DNA from: AP-15 sp963775875
Lineage (GTDB): Bacteria; Pseudomonadota; Alphaproteobacteria; ATCC43930; CGMCC-115725
NCBI GenBank assembly: GCA_963775875.1
Contig: CAVZKP010000014.1
Coordinates: forward strand, 310,001 to 374,000
DNA length: 64,000 bases
Direction: 5' to 3'
The translations under genes and the position numbers were made by a program. This document shows positions 33,795 to 43,589 of the stretch, piece by piece; within the stretch, counting starts at the first letter, position 1, and the number at the start of each line of letters is the position of its first letter. The notes below the pieces were generated by a model. It was not told where the DNA came from. It worked only from the letters and a program-made list of their open reading frames with translations, and made no database searches.

Positions 33795-34896
33795 TCAATC
33801 ATGAATCGCGGTCTCTGATGCGAGCGCCTGGGGATCGAGTACGACATGGCGGCGGACGGCGCCCGATGCACCGAGCGCCGGCAAAGGCTTGCCGTCCAGC
33901 GTAATCTGCAGGCCGCCAGCGTTTCCGGTCCGCATCTCCACGCCGGGCCGGTCGGGCACCTGATAATTCTCGCCAGGTTTCAACGCTCCCGTGAACAATA
34001 CGGCGCCGTCGGCGTCACGCACCTCAATCCAGCTCTCGGCAACGGCGTGCAGGACAATCCGCGCTGATCCGTCCGCCGCGCCATAAATGCGCTGGGTCTC
34101 GGCCGAAGGCCCAAGGGAAGGGCTCGCCGCATCGCTGCCGATGCCGGAAGAGGGCGGCACCGGCGTAGGTGCAGGCCTGGGCAACGCGCTGCCGGCCGCA
34201 AGCCTCCCGAGGCTGGCTGGCCTCCCGGCGGAGGACGCTGACGGCGCCGACGGCGCTTCTGCGGCTCGGGATGCAACCGAGTCTTCCAGCGGTTGAAACG
34301 GACGATACCGGCAGATCGCCGATAAGGCGGCTGGTGCTCGTCGCCTCGGCGGCTGCCGCAACGGGCGGAGAAACCGGAGCGGGTGTCGGCGGCTTGATTT
34401 TTGGCGACACCAGTATCGCCGGCACTTCGGTGACGCGCTCCGGTCGCGAGCGCTCGCCGGCGGATAGGTAATACCAGCTTCCATATGCGCAGACCGTCAG
34501 GATCAGCGCCGCCAGCAGCGTCCTCCGGCCTGGCATGCTGCGCTCGCCCAGCGGCATCGGAAATGAAAGATCGGGTTTTGCGTCGAGGCCCGCTGCCTCG
34601 AGCCTGAGGCGCCGCAGTATCTCCTTGCCGTCAAGTCCGAGATGATCGCCATAGGCACGCACGAAGCCGCTGGCATAGGCCGGGCCGGGGAGCTGGTCCG
34701 CACGCCCCGCTTCCAGAGACCCCAAATACGCCGGCTTGATCTTGAGCGCCGCCGCGACATCACTCAAATCGAGGCCGAGCTCTTCCCGGCGCTGCCGCAA
34801 CAGTGCCCCGGCCGAACTCGGGCTGGATCGCGAACCGCTCGCGCTTTCGGGCACATCGCCCGCGAAGCGGGAGCCGACACGCTGGAACAAGGCCAT
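33795..34896 (-). pseudogene. rodZ: RodZ-like protein gene with a frameshift
   Basis: The first frame starts MALFQRVGSRFAGDVPESAS, then has a helix-turn-helix (LDLSDVAAALKIKPAYLGSL and GPAYASGFVRAYGDHLGLDG) and one membrane helix (RRTLLAALILTVCAYGSWYY). Near 34290-34310 the sense moves to another frame, after GDLPVSSVST, to LEDSVASRAAEAP. That frame ends with a DUF4115 domain: ESWIEVRDADGAVLFTGALK, then NYQVPDRPGVEMRTGNAGGL. This is the RodZ order: cytoplasmic HTH, one membrane helix, periplasmic DUF4115. The gene is normally important for MreB-driven shape, so the +1 shift may be a sequence error. A longer 5' start at 34935 is also possible. Confidence 0.8.
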
Positions 34897-35055
34897 TTGC
34901 CGATCTCGATGCGACTTAGCCGAGATGATCTTCACACATCGGGAGACGATCGGGAATGTTTAAGCTGCGACGCCACCGCTGATGGAGCCCAACCGTTCCA
35001 ATATGAAGAGCGGGACCGAGGCAAAAGAGAACATTCTAAGAGATGGTCGGGTTCC

Positions 35056-37332
35056 TTATAAAACTATCCCATGGTCGCGAGCGTAGGATTCCAACTTTGG
35101 GCGGAGCGAATGGTCCGGCCTTGTGCCGATTTCACCGACATACTCCGCGATTGCGGCCGCATCGAGGCTGCGGACCATGGATTTGACCGGTCCAATCGCG
35201 GTTCCTGTCATCGACAATGTCCGAAAACCGAGAGCGATCAGCATCATGGCCTCGATCGGATTGCCTGCCATCTCCCCACACATGCTCAGCGGTATCTCCG
35301 ACGCATCAGTCTGCGCGACGACCTCCCGCAACAGCGCCAGCATCGGCGCTGAGAGAGGGTCATAGCGATCCGCGAGCCGCGGGTTGCCGCGGTCGCAGGC
35401 AAATAGAAACTGCAGCAGGTCGTTGGTGCCGATCGAGAGGAAATCGATCCGCCGGCACAACGCCGGCAGCTGCCACAGCAACGCCGGCACCTCGAGCATG
35501 ACGCCGATCTTGACCGACGCGGGCGGCATCCTGCCCTCGCGGGCGGCGCGGGCGAGCTCCAGATCGAGCAGCGCGCGAGCCCTTTCGAGTTCGGGGAGCT
35601 CGGCGATCATCGGAAATTTGACGAGCAGATCGCGGCCCTCGGCGGCGCGCACCAAGGCCCGCAACTGCTCCCGCAGCATCGCCGGCCGGTCGAGCCCGAT
35701 GCGGATCGCCCGCCAACCCATCGCAGGGTTGTCCTCGACCATATGCGGGAGATAGGGCAACAGCTTGTCTCCCCCGATATCCAAGGTGCGGAATACCACC
35801 GGACGGCCTTCCGCTTGCTCGAAGACACTACGGTAGAACTCTGTTTGGTCGTCGACTGCGGGGAAGGTGTCGCGCACCATGAAGGGGATCTCGGTGCGAA
35901 ATAGCCCGACCCCCTCGGCCCCGGTCGCCGTCAATTGCCGCATGTCGATCAGCAAGCCGGCGTTCAGCAGCAGCTTGATTCCGATTCCGTCGCGGGTGAT
36001 CGCCGGCGCCGTTCGCAGACTGTCATAGAGCGCGCGGCGGCGGGTGCGCGCGCCAACCGTAGCCGCTGTCGCTTGCTGAACATCCTCGCTCGGCCGGATC
36101 AGGATTTGAGCATGATCGCCATCAACAATGACAATGTCGCCGACCTCGATCCGGCTTGTCGCGTCGTCGACCCGGCCGACCACCGGAATGTCGAGAGCCC
36201 GCGCGACAATCGCCACATGCGCCGTCGGCGAACCTTCTTCGAGCACCAGACCGATGATCCGGCGATGGGCATAGTCCAACAACTCGGCCGGGCCCATTGC
36301 CCGGGCGACCAGAATGAATTCGGCAGGCAGCTCGGCCCACGCGGCGCTGGGTGGTCGGCTCGACAGATGCTGTTGGAGACGGTTGGCGAGGTCTTCGAGA
36401 TCGTCCAGGCGTTCGCGAAGGTAGGGATCGCTGGCCTGCATCATGCGAGTGGTGTTCTCGTCGCGGACTTTCTGCACCGCCGCCTCCGCGGTCAAGCCGC
36501 TGCGAATTGCCTCGGCGATGCGGGCGACCCAGCCGCGGTCGGCGGCAAACATGCGGTAGGTTTCGAGAACGTCGCGGTGTTCGCCGGCGCCGAGCCCGTG
36601 GCTCGCCAGGACCAGCTCATCGACCGATTCGCGCATCGCCGCTACCGCGTGCCGCAGGCGCGCGATCTCGGCGGAGACGTCCTCGGCGACGACCTGGCGA
36701 ATCGTCAGTCGCGGCGCGTGCAGCACGGCAGGTCCAATTGCCAGCCCCGGATTGAGACGAATACCGACAAGCCGTGCGGGAAGCACCCCGCCGACATGGC
36801 TCTGTGCGATTTCGAGCGGGTTGACGAGTTCGCCCCCGGCGGCGAGCTCAGCGACGATCATGGCGATCGTTTGCAGTACTTCGATCTCGTCCTCGACATA
36901 ATGGCGCAGGGTCCGATTCTGCACGACGAGCACGCCGAGCACCCGGCCGCCCCGCAGGATCGGGACCCCCATCAGCGAGTGATAGATTTCTTCGCCGGTC
37001 TCAGGACGGTAGGCAAAGCCCGGATGCGCTTGTGCGTCGGCCAGCGCCAAAGGACGCGCCGTCGCCGCAATCAGCCCTACCAGGCCCTCGCCGACGCGAA
37101 GCCTGGTGCGGTGCACCGCCTCCGGCCGCAGTCCCTCGGTGGCGAACAGTTCGAGGACTTCGCCGGCGCGCATGACATAGACCGAACACACTTCGGCAAC
37201 CATCTCCGCGGCGACGATGCGCACGATGCGATCGAGCCGCTCCTGCGCATTGGCGGCGCTGGCCATGATGTCGCGCAGCCGGCGCAGCAGCCGGCGGGTA
37301 CCGCTGACGCTGCCCGGAACCTCAACCATCAC
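35056..37332 (-). CDS. ptsP: Nitrogen PTS enzyme I (PtsP)
   Basis: The 758-residue protein has an N-terminal GAF domain (about residues 1 to 165: VCSVYVMRAGEVLELFATEG, YHSLMGVPILRGGRVLGVLV), the PEP-utilising mobile domain with active His in EEGSPTAHVAIVARALDIP, and the TIM-barrel PEP-binding domain (VGLFRTEIPFMVRD, FRTLDIGGDKLLPYLP, FLSIGTNDLLQFLFACDRG, LSMCGEMAGNP). It starts the PTS-Ntr phosphorelay from PEP to NPr. The start overlaps the stop of the preceding oxidoreductase gene in an ATGA, so the two are coupled. Length and motifs are normal. Confidence 0.95.
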   Translation of the reverse strand: MMVEVPGSVSGTRRLLRRLRDIMASAANAQERLDRIVRIVAAEMVAEVCSVYVMRAGEVLELFATEGLRPEAVHRTRLRVGEGLVGLIAATARPLALADAQAHPGFAYRPETGEEIYHSLMGVPILRGGRVLGVLVVQNRTLRHYVEDEIEVLQTIAMIVAELAAGGELVNPLEIAQSHVGGVLPARLVGIRLNPGLAIGPAVLHAPRLTIRQVVAEDVSAEIARLRHAVAAMRESVDELVLASHGLGAGEHRDVLETYRMFAADRGWVARIAEAIRSGLTAEAAVQKVRDENTTRMMQASDPYLRERLDDLEDLANRLQQHLSSRPPSAAWAELPAEFILVARAMGPAELLDYAHRRIIGLVLEEGSPTAHVAIVARALDIPVVGRVDDATSRIEVGDIVIVDGDHAQILIRPSEDVQQATAATVGARTRRRALYDSLRTAPAITRDGIGIKLLLNAGLLIDMRQLTATGAEGVGLFRTEIPFMVRDTFPAVDDQTEFYRSVFEQAEGRPVVFRTLDIGGDKLLPYLPHMVEDNPAMGWRAIRIGLDRPAMLREQLRALVRAAEGRDLLVKFPMIAELPELERARALLDLELARAAREGRMPPASVKIGVMLEVPALLWQLPALCRRIDFLSIGTNDLLQFLFACDRGNPRLADRYDPLSAPMLALLREVVAQTDASEIPLSMCGEMAGNPIEAMMLIALGFRTLSMTGTAIGPVKSMVRSLDAAAIAEYVGEIGTRPDHSLRPKLESYARDHGIVL

Positions 37333-38471
37333 GGCTGGCCCTGGCTCCCCGACGACGCCTGCCGAGCCAATAGCGAACGATGATGGCTGCTCTCGCTGCG
37401 GGCGCCGAGTGCAGCGAGCGCCTGATCGATCAGTTCCGCCAAAACCTCAGCGGTGCTCTGCTCCCGCGTTACGAAACCTACGCTCTGCCCCGCCATCAGA
37501 GAGCCTGCTTCGAGGTTGCCGTCGATCACCGCACGACGCAGGGCGCCGGCCCAGAAATGCTCGATCTCCAGTTGCGCGGCTTTCTGCGACAGTTCCCCGC
37601 GCGTAAACCGATCGATGACTTCGCGCTGCACGATCAGAAACCGTTCGGTTGCTGAGTTCGCGATCGCCCGGACCGGAATCACCGGAAAACGAGGGTCGAG
37701 CTGGAGCGAAGTCACCGCGTCCCGCGCCGAAGCTCGGATGAAAGCCTGCTTGAAGCGCGGGTGGGCGATCAACTCCTCAGCGCAGACAAAGCGGGTGCCA
37801 AGCTGGACGCCGGCGGCTCCCATTTCGAGATAGGCCAGCATCGCCTCCCCGCGCCCGATGCCTCCGGCCACGAAAACCGGAACTTCGGTGAGGTGGGGCA
37901 GGATTTCCTGCGCCAACACTCCGGTCGAGACCGGCCCGACATGTCCTCCCGCCTCGCTGCCCTCAATGATTATGGCGTCGGCGCCCATGCGCACGAGCTT
38001 GCGCGCGAAGCCGAGCGCCGGCGCAAAACAGAAAACCCGCGCGCCGCCGTCTTTGATCCGGTCTATGGCCGCGCCGTTCGGCAGCCCGCCCGCCAGCACG
38101 ACGTGGCCGACGCAGTGGGCGGCGCAGATACCTATCAGGTCCAACAACCGCGGATGCAGGGTGATCAGATTGACCCCGAAAGGTCTTTCGGTCAGCGCCC
38201 TGGTCGCAGCAATTTCGGCGGACAGTTGTTCGGGTGACATCGCTCCCGAGGCGATGACCCCGAAACCGCCGGCATTGGAGATTGCCGCGACCAGATTGCG
38301 CTCCGACACCCAGGTCATCGCACCGCCCATGATCGCGGAATTGCAGCCGAGTACGGCTCGACCGCGTACCCATAGCCGGTCCAGTTCGGCGCGAATGCGC
38401 TCGTCACTTTCCCCGATCGCGGTGTGCGCCCCGTTCGAGATAGATTTCGCGACTGCGATGCGCCCGGTCAT
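37329..38471 (-). CDS. Nitronate monooxygenase-like flavin oxidoreductase
   Basis: The 380-residue FMN-dependent TIM-barrel protein contains IMGGAMTWVSERNLVAAISN, AGGFGVIASGAMSPEQLSAE, GADAIIIEGSEAGGHVGPVS and VPVFVAGGIGRGEAMLAYLE. These are the conserved FMN-binding and GSEAGGH motifs of the 2-nitropropane dioxygenase/nitronate monooxygenase family. Substrate is not certain: FabK-like enoyl reductases share the fold. It overlaps lysC upstream and ptsP downstream by four bases each, forming a coupled three-gene unit often seen in Rhodospirillales. The N-terminal 30 residues are extra and could mean a later start. Confidence 0.9.
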   Translation of the reverse strand: MTGRIAVAKSISNGAHTAIGESDERIRAELDRLWVRGRAVLGCNSAIMGGAMTWVSERNLVAAISNAGGFGVIASGAMSPEQLSAEIAATRALTERPFGVNLITLHPRLLDLIGICAAHCVGHVVLAGGLPNGAAIDRIKDGGARVFCFAPALGFARKLVRMGADAIIIEGSEAGGHVGPVSTGVLAQEILPHLTEVPVFVAGGIGRGEAMLAYLEMGAAGVQLGTRFVCAEELIAHPRFKQAFIRASARDAVTSLQLDPRFPVIPVRAIANSATERFLIVQREVIDRFTRGELSQKAAQLEIEHFWAGALRRAVIDGNLEAGSLMAGQSVGFVTREQSTAEVLAELIDQALAALGARSESSHHRSLLARQASSGSQGQP

Positions 38472-39688
38472 CCTTCCGCGTCTAGTCCGTAAGCAGTGTG
38501 CAGCGCCCGCAAGGCGAGTTCGGTGTATTCGGCGGCGATCAGAACGCTGACTTTGATCTCTGAGGTCGAAATCACCTGAATATTGATCCCCTTATCAAAG
38601 AGTGTCTGAAACATTTGCTGGGCGACCCCGGCATGGCTGCGCATGCCGACACCGATCACCGAGATCTTGACCACGTTCGAATCGGGCTTCAGCGCGGTGA
38701 ACCCGAGCAGCCCCCGTCTCTCCTCCAGCACCGACACGGCTCGTTCCAGATCGGCCCGTGCCACCGTGAAGGTAAGGTCGGCGCGGCCATCCTCGGAGAC
38801 GTTCTGTACGATCATGTCGACATTGATCGCGCTGTCGGCGAGCGGGCCGAAGATCGCGGCCGCCACCCCCGGACGATCGGCCACTTTCTGAACGGTAATC
38901 TTGGCTTCGTCGCGACTGTAGGCGATGCCGCTCACGACCTGTTGTTCCACAATCTCATCCTCGTCAACCACAAGGGTTCCGGGGGTGTCGGTAAAGCTCG
39001 ACAACACCTGAACCCGCACCCGATGGTTCATTGCCATCTCGACCGAACGCGTCTGCAATACCTTGGCGCCTTGGGAGGCCATCTCCAACATTTCTTCGTA
39101 GGTTATTCTACCGAGCTTGCGCGCTTTCGCAACGATGCGCGGATCACTGGTGTACACCCCGTCGACATCGGTGAAGATATCGCAGCGATCGGCTTTGAGC
39201 GCCGCCGCGAGCGCCACCGCTGAGGTATCCGAACCGCCCCTGCCGAGGGTGGTGATACGCCCGCGCAGGCTGATCCCCTGGAAGCCCGCCACGACCGCAA
39301 CCTGACCCCGGGCCAAACGGCGACCGATTTCGGTCACGTCGATCGCCTCGATGCGCGCCTTGCCGTGTACGCCGTCAGTGCGGATCGGGATTTGCCAGCC
39401 AAGCCACGAGCGCGCGTCGATCCCGAGATTTTGCAGCGCGAGTGCTAGCAAACCAGCGGTTACCTGTTCGCCGGATGAGACCACGACATCGTATTCGCGG
39501 GCATCGTGCAGGAGACTTGTCCCGCGCGTCCAATCGACGAGTTGGTTAGTCACGCCCGCCATCGCCGAGACGACGACCGCCACCTCGTTTCCAGCGTCGA
39601 TTTCGCCGCTTACGCGCTGGGCAACCATCCTAATTCTCTGCACATCCGCGAGCGATGTGCCGCCAAATTTTTGAACCAGGCGCGCCAT
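38468..39688 (-). CDS. lysC: Aspartate kinase
   Basis: The 406-residue enzyme phosphorylates aspartate at the start of the Lys/Met/Thr pathway. It opens MARLVQKFGGTSLADVQRIR (the KFGGTS motif) and has GRGGSDTSAVALAAALKADR, FTDVDGVYTSDPRIV and two C-terminal ACT domains (VADRPGVAAAIFGPLADSAI and ISVIGVGMRSHAGVAQQMFQ) that bind amino-acid effectors. It is the first gene of the lysC, oxidoreductase, ptsP unit and is divergent from ubiG. Feedback control by lysine/threonine is known for the family; no riboswitch was seen. Confidence 0.97.
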   Translation of the reverse strand: MARLVQKFGGTSLADVQRIRMVAQRVSGEIDAGNEVAVVVSAMAGVTNQLVDWTRGTSLLHDAREYDVVVSSGEQVTAGLLALALQNLGIDARSWLGWQIPIRTDGVHGKARIEAIDVTEIGRRLARGQVAVVAGFQGISLRGRITTLGRGGSDTSAVALAAALKADRCDIFTDVDGVYTSDPRIVAKARKLGRITYEEMLEMASQGAKVLQTRSVEMAMNHRVRVQVLSSFTDTPGTLVVDEDEIVEQQVVSGIAYSRDEAKITVQKVADRPGVAAAIFGPLADSAINVDMIVQNVSEDGRADLTFTVARADLERAVSVLEERRGLLGFTALKPDSNVVKISVIGVGMRSHAGVAQQMFQTLFDKGINIQVISTSEIKVSVLIAAEYTELALRALHTAYGLDAEG

Positions 39689-39794
39689 GTCGTGTTAAGC
39701 ACCTTGCGATCAGTTGCGGGGGTTACAGCGCCATCACATACTCCTTTTCGGGTGATCAGGCCATCCGGCCGAAGGATCACCGGGAGACTCATTC

Positions 39795-40535
39795 GTGCTT
39801 GCGAACGGCGACACTATCGATGACAGAGAACTCGGCCGTTTTGCCGTGCAAGCCGATGCCTGGTGGGACCCGAAGGGCAGTTTTCGAGCTTTGCACCGGC
39901 TGAATCCCACTCGGCTCGGCTTCATTCGGTCCCGGCTGCTGGCGCATTTCCATCGAGATGCCCGCCAATTGCGGCCGTTTACCGGACTGACCCTGCTCGA
40001 TGTCGGTTGCGGCGGCGGCCTCGTATCCGAGCCGATGGCCCGTCTCGGCTTCACGGTGACCGGTATCGATGCTGGGCCAGAAGCAATCGACGCGGCGCGG
40101 ACGCACGCGCAAGCCGCCGGTCTCATTATCGACTATCGGATCGCCACAGCCGAAGCGATTGCCGACGCGGGCGAGCGCTTCGACGCGGTATTGGCGCTCG
40201 AACTGGTCGAACATGTCGCGGATCCCGACGCCTTATGGCGATCTCTCGGATTGCTGACGAGGTCTGGAGGGGCGGCGATCGCCGCAACCCTCAACCGAAC
40301 CGCCCGCTCCTTCGCCCTGGCGATTATCGGCGCCGAATATATTCTCGGCTGGCTACCGCGCGGCACCCATGACTGGCGCCGATTCCTGCGCCCATCCGAA
40401 CTGGTCCTCGGTTTGCACCGCAACCATCTGCGCGCGACCGAGATCGCCGGCATCACCTATGACCCACGCACCGGCGCCTGGGTGCTGTCAGAGGATATTC
40501 AAGTCAACTACATGGTAATGGCAGCTCGGCAGTGA
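39795..40535 (+). CDS. ubiG: Ubiquinone O-methyltransferase UbiG
   Basis: The 246-residue SAM methyltransferase performs both O-methylations of ubiquinone synthesis. Features are FAVQADAWWDPKGSFRALHR, the SAM motif LLDVGCGGGLVSEPMARLGF, and the late motif ILGWLPRGTHDWRRFLRPSE, all characteristic of UbiG. The start is GTG 39795 preceded by GGGAG. It is divergent from lysC, a common alphaproteobacterial arrangement. No anomalies. Confidence 0.95.
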   Translation: MLANGDTIDDRELGRFAVQADAWWDPKGSFRALHRLNPTRLGFIRSRLLAHFHRDARQLRPFTGLTLLDVGCGGGLVSEPMARLGFTVTGIDAGPEAIDAARTHAQAAGLIIDYRIATAEAIADAGERFDAVLALELVEHVADPDALWRSLGLLTRSGGAAIAATLNRTARSFALAIIGAEYILGWLPRGTHDWRRFLRPSELVLGLHRNHLRATEIAGITYDPRTGAWVLSEDIQVNYMVMAARQ

Positions 40536-40552
40536 GGCGCTGCCACGCGCCC

Positions 40553-40966
40553 TCAGCCGTCGTTCGGCGGGATCCATGGGATCTGGCCAAAGCTGATCCC
40601 CTCATCGACGAGTTCGCGCGACTCGGCGTCACTCGCCTCGCCATAGATGCTGTGCGGATCGGTTTCGCCGTAATGGATGCGACGGGCTTCCTCGGCGAAG
40701 CGCGTGCCGACGTAATCGCAATTGGTTTCGATCTGCCGGCGCATCTCGATCAGCGCCTGGCGCATATGGGCCAGCGCCATGGCCGGCATGGCCCCCTCGC
40801 GCGACCGGCCGAGCCGGGGCGCCATCACCGCCTTGTGGACCGAGGTGTCGCCGCAATGAGGACAGGCGATTTCACCGGCTGCATGCTGAGCCTCGAACCC
40901 TTCGCCGTCACGGAACCAGCCATCAAATTCATGGTCCTGGGCACAACGCAACGTGAACAAGATCAT
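40553..40966 (-). CDS. DUF1178 zinc-ribbon protein
   Basis: The 137-residue protein starts MILFTLRCAQDHEFDGWFRD and carries a putative zinc ribbon in GEIACPHCGDTSVHKAVMAP, with the first Cys in LRCAQDHEFDGW. The C-terminal FAEEARRIHYGETDPHSIYG and LVDEGISFGQIPWIPPNDG are strongly conserved in DUF1178. The biochemical role is unknown. It converges with ubiG (17-base gap) and faces away from the next plus-strand methyltransferase. Confidence 0.93.
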   Translation of the reverse strand: MILFTLRCAQDHEFDGWFRDGEGFEAQHAAGEIACPHCGDTSVHKAVMAPRLGRSREGAMPAMALAHMRQALIEMRRQIETNCDYVGTRFAEEARRIHYGETDPHSIYGEASDAESRELVDEGISFGQIPWIPPNDG

Positions 40967-41034
40967 AGAGCCAACCTCCTGACCTGTAATTTTACACCGG
41001 CAACCCAGACTTTAGCAATTCTGGGACACTGATA

Positions 41035-41589
41035 TTGAAAAGCCCCGCAACATCCCGAGCCGCCGACCCAGCCTCGGCCTGGGTCGAGAGGTTTTTGCCG
41101 CTGGTCAGACCGGGCGGGTTGGTGCTGGACCTGGCGGCCGGCGCTGGCCGCCATACCCGGTTGTTGCGTGGCCGCGGCTTTGCTGTCCGTGCCGTAGATC
41201 GCGACGCGTCGGCGTTGCTACCCCTCGCCGCAGCGGGCTGCGAAATCATCGAGATCGACCTTGAGAGCGGCGCCGGCTGGTCGCTCGGCGGCAGCTACGA
41301 CGGGATCGTCGTAACCAACTACCTCTATCGGCCCCTGCTCTCGGCAATCGGCCCGGCGCTCGCGCCCGGCGGGGTCCTGATCTACGAAACCTTTGCCCTC
41401 GGCAATGAAAAGTTCGGACGCCCGCACAACCCCGATTTCCTGCTGCGGCCAGGCGAACTGCTCGCGGCCTTTGCAACGTTGACGGTAGTGGCCTTTGAGC
41501 AAGGCCTGGTGATCAAGCCGCGGCCAGCATTCGTCCAGCGCATCGCCGCGCTCGCCGGCCCATTGGATCAGTTGCCGGAAAGCGCTTAA
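41035..41589 (+). CDS. Class I SAM-dependent methyltransferase (TehB-like)
   Basis: The 184-residue protein has the SAM motif LVLDLAAGAGRHTRLLRGRG, the acidic D in AVRAVDRDASALLPL and GSYDGIVVTNYLYRPLLSAI. The C-terminal FGRPHNPDFLLRPGELLAAF is common in this group of small proteobacterial methyltransferases. I used TTG 41035 as the start, because no ATG or GTG precedes the conserved region. Substrate unknown. It converges with the nitrilase-family gene. Confidence 0.85.
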   Translation: MKSPATSRAADPASAWVERFLPLVRPGGLVLDLAAGAGRHTRLLRGRGFAVRAVDRDASALLPLAAAGCEIIEIDLESGAGWSLGGSYDGIVVTNYLYRPLLSAIGPALAPGGVLIYETFALGNEKFGRPHNPDFLLRPGELLAAFATLTVVAFEQGLVIKPRPAFVQRIAALAGPLDQLPESA

Positions 41590-41601
41590 ACGGGTTTCTA
41601 G

Positions 41602-42480
41602 CTACTCGGCCGCAAGACGGCCCTCGCCGCGCACCGGTCTTGCAAATGGCCGGTCGTGGCCGAGTGACGGCACCATGCGCCGCGCTTCAGAAATACGCGC
41701 CGAGTCGATGCGCGCTTCGATGATGTCAACCCGCTCTCCGGCATCGGCGAGCACCTCGCCCCACGGATCGATGATCAGCGAGTGGCCGTAGGTTCGCCGG
41801 CCTTCCGCGTGCTCGCCCCATTGTGCCGGGGCGAAGACATAGCACCCATTCTCGATCGCTCGGGCGCGCAGCAGCACGTGCCAATGTGCTTTTCCGGTCG
41901 GCACCGTGAAAGCGGAGGGGATCGCCAGGAAATCAGCGCCGGCCTGGGCCAGCGTGCGGTAAAGCTGCGGGAAGCGCAGATCGTAGCAAACCGTCATGCC
42001 GAGGACGCCCCATGGGGTCTCGGCCAGCACCAAATCGCTGCCGGGCCGGAATGCGTTGCTCTCGCGGTAGCTTTCGCCGCCGGCGAGGTCGACATCGAAC
42101 ATGTGGATCTTATCGTAGCGGGCGACGATTCCGCCCGCCGCGTCGATTAGGTAGGAGCGGTTGGCCAGCCGGCGCTCGCCCTCGGGAATGCCCGGCTCAC
42201 GCGATATGTCGACCGAGACCGAACCGAGCAGAAGCCACACCCCGGTCTCGCGGGCGACCTCCCGCAGAGCGGCGAGCACCGGATGGTTTGCCTCGTCGCG
42301 CGCCTTCTCCCGCCGCAGCTTGCCGATCGGCTCCATCAGTCCGGTATTCTCGGGGGTCAGGACAAGATCGGCGCCGGCGTCGCGCGCTCGGCGAACCAGA
42401 TGCGAAACCACTCGGATATTGGGCTCGTAGTCCCGCGCCGCGGTGAACTGAACGCAGGCAGCCGTAAAGGTGCCGTTCAT
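41602..42480 (-). CDS. Carbon-nitrogen hydrolase, Nit-like
   Basis: The 292-residue amidase has the nitrilase Glu-Lys-Cys triad: Glu in LVLTPENTGLMEP, Lys in IVARYDKIHMFDVDL, and Cys in GMTVCYDLRFPQLYR. The FxPSAFTVPTGKAHW stretch (here AIPSAFTVPTGKAHWHVLLR) is typical of Nit1/Nit2-type amidases. Such enzymes include deaminated-glutathione amidase; pairing with glutaredoxin (ATGA overlap with grxC) fits a glutathione-linked repair role, which is inference. It reads to a C-terminus of HDRPFARPVRGEGRL. Confidence 0.9.
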   Translation of the reverse strand: MNGTFTAACVQFTAARDYEPNIRVVSHLVRRARDAGADLVLTPENTGLMEPIGKLRREKARDEANHPVLAALREVARETGVWLLLGSVSVDISREPGIPEGERRLANRSYLIDAAGGIVARYDKIHMFDVDLAGGESYRESNAFRPGSDLVLAETPWGVLGMTVCYDLRFPQLYRTLAQAGADFLAIPSAFTVPTGKAHWHVLLRARAIENGCYVFAPAQWGEHAEGRRTYGHSLIIDPWGEVLADAGERVDIIEARIDSARISEARRMVPSLGHDRPFARPVRGEGRLAAE

Positions 42481-42740
42481 TTGGTGATCCCCAACTTGGC
42501 GTCGAGCCGACCCGCGCGGTCGAGTGCGACGAGGTCATCGCAGCCGCCGACATGCTCGCCGTTGATAAATATTTGCGGCACCGTGCGGCGCCCATCGGCG
42601 CGCCGGATCATCTCGTCCCGCCGCTCGGGCATTTGGGCGATGTCGATGTCGACAAACGCTATTCCCTTGCGTTGCAACAGGGCGCGGGCGCGAGTGCAGT
42701 AGGGGCAGTACATCGTTGTGTAAAGTTCCACCTCGGCCAT
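42477..42740 (-). CDS. grxC: Glutaredoxin 3
   Basis: The 87-residue protein has the dithiol active site in TTMYCPYCTRARALLQRKGI, the cis-Pro region RRTVPQIFINGEHVGGCDDL, and the C-terminal helix. It reduces protein and ribonucleotide reductase disulfides using glutathione. It starts MAEVELYTTMYCPYCTRAR and overlaps the downstream amidase gene by four bases, so the two are translated together. It lies downstream of comF, a typical alphaproteobacterial order. Confidence 0.96.
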   Translation of the reverse strand: MAEVELYTTMYCPYCTRARALLQRKGIAFVDIDIAQMPERRDEMIRRADGRRTVPQIFINGEHVGGCDDLVALDRAGRLDAKLGITK

Positions 42741-42780
42741 CGTCCTCGCCTCTTCCTCGCGTCACGTGGAATGCGCCCGA

Positions 42781-43530
42781 TTATGCCCCGGTTCGCAATG
42801 CCCGCGCCAGGGTCAGCACGCCAACAAACGTGGCGCCTGCACGTTTCAGCACACGCGCGCATTCATCGGCGGTGGCCCCGGTCGTCATCACGTCGTCGAC
42901 AATGACGATCCGCCGGCGCACGACGCTGACACCGCGGCGAAGGGCAAAGGCGCCGCGCACGTTGCGTTCGCGAGCCATCGGACCCAGATGACCTTGCGAA
43001 GGGGTTCGGCGTCGGCGAACCACCCAGTCAACGGCAACCGGCGGCCCGCCGGCTGCACGGATCGCATGCGCCAGCAGGGCAGCTTGGTTGTAGCGGCGAT
43101 GGAGAAGCCGGGTCCAATGCAGTGGCACCGGGACAACGACGTCGGCACCGGCGAGGACTTCGCCGCCGGCCCGGTACATCCAGCGCCCGAACGCGTTGGC
43201 GACATGGGTGTGGTCGGCATGCTTCAGTCCCAGGACGAGGCCACGGCTGTTCTTGTCATAGCGGAGCACCGCGCGTGCCCGATCCCAGGCCCGTCGCTCG
43301 CGGGCACAGTCGCCGCACACCGCATCTTCGCCCATCGGATGCGGAAATGGCAGACCGCAGCACACGCACCACGGCGGGGCAAAAAAGGTGATCCCGCCCC
43401 AGCACCGCCCGCACAACGCGTCAGCCTCCTCGACCGTCTCGCCGCAGGCGAGACAGCGGGGCGGCAGCACAGCGTCGACAAGCCCGCGGCCGATCCGCCG
43501 CAATTGGGTAAATGTTGCCGACGCAACCAT
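42781..43530 (-). CDS. comF: ComF family phosphoribosyltransferase
   Basis: The 249-residue ComF-like protein has an N-terminal Cys-rich zinc module (CLACGETVEEADALCGRCWG and CVCCGLPFPH) and a C-terminal phosphoribosyltransferase domain with VIVDDVMTTGATADECARVL, the PRPP-binding loop. Related proteins act in natural DNA uptake in other bacteria; here the actual role is unknown. It is divergent from the plus-strand methyltransferase at 43590. Confidence 0.93.
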   Translation of the reverse strand: MVASATFTQLRRIGRGLVDAVLPPRCLACGETVEEADALCGRCWGGITFFAPPWCVCCGLPFPHPMGEDAVCGDCARERRAWDRARAVLRYDKNSRGLVLGLKHADHTHVANAFGRWMYRAGGEVLAGADVVVPVPLHWTRLLHRRYNQAALLAHAIRAAGGPPVAVDWVVRRRRTPSQGHLGPMARERNVRGAFALRRGVSVVRRRIVIVDDVMTTGATADECARVLKRAGATFVGVLTLARALRTGA

Positions 43531-43589
43531 AGCTACACCTCACCAAACTACACTCGGGTTCGTCAACCCGCACCGGCGAAACGGCCCTA

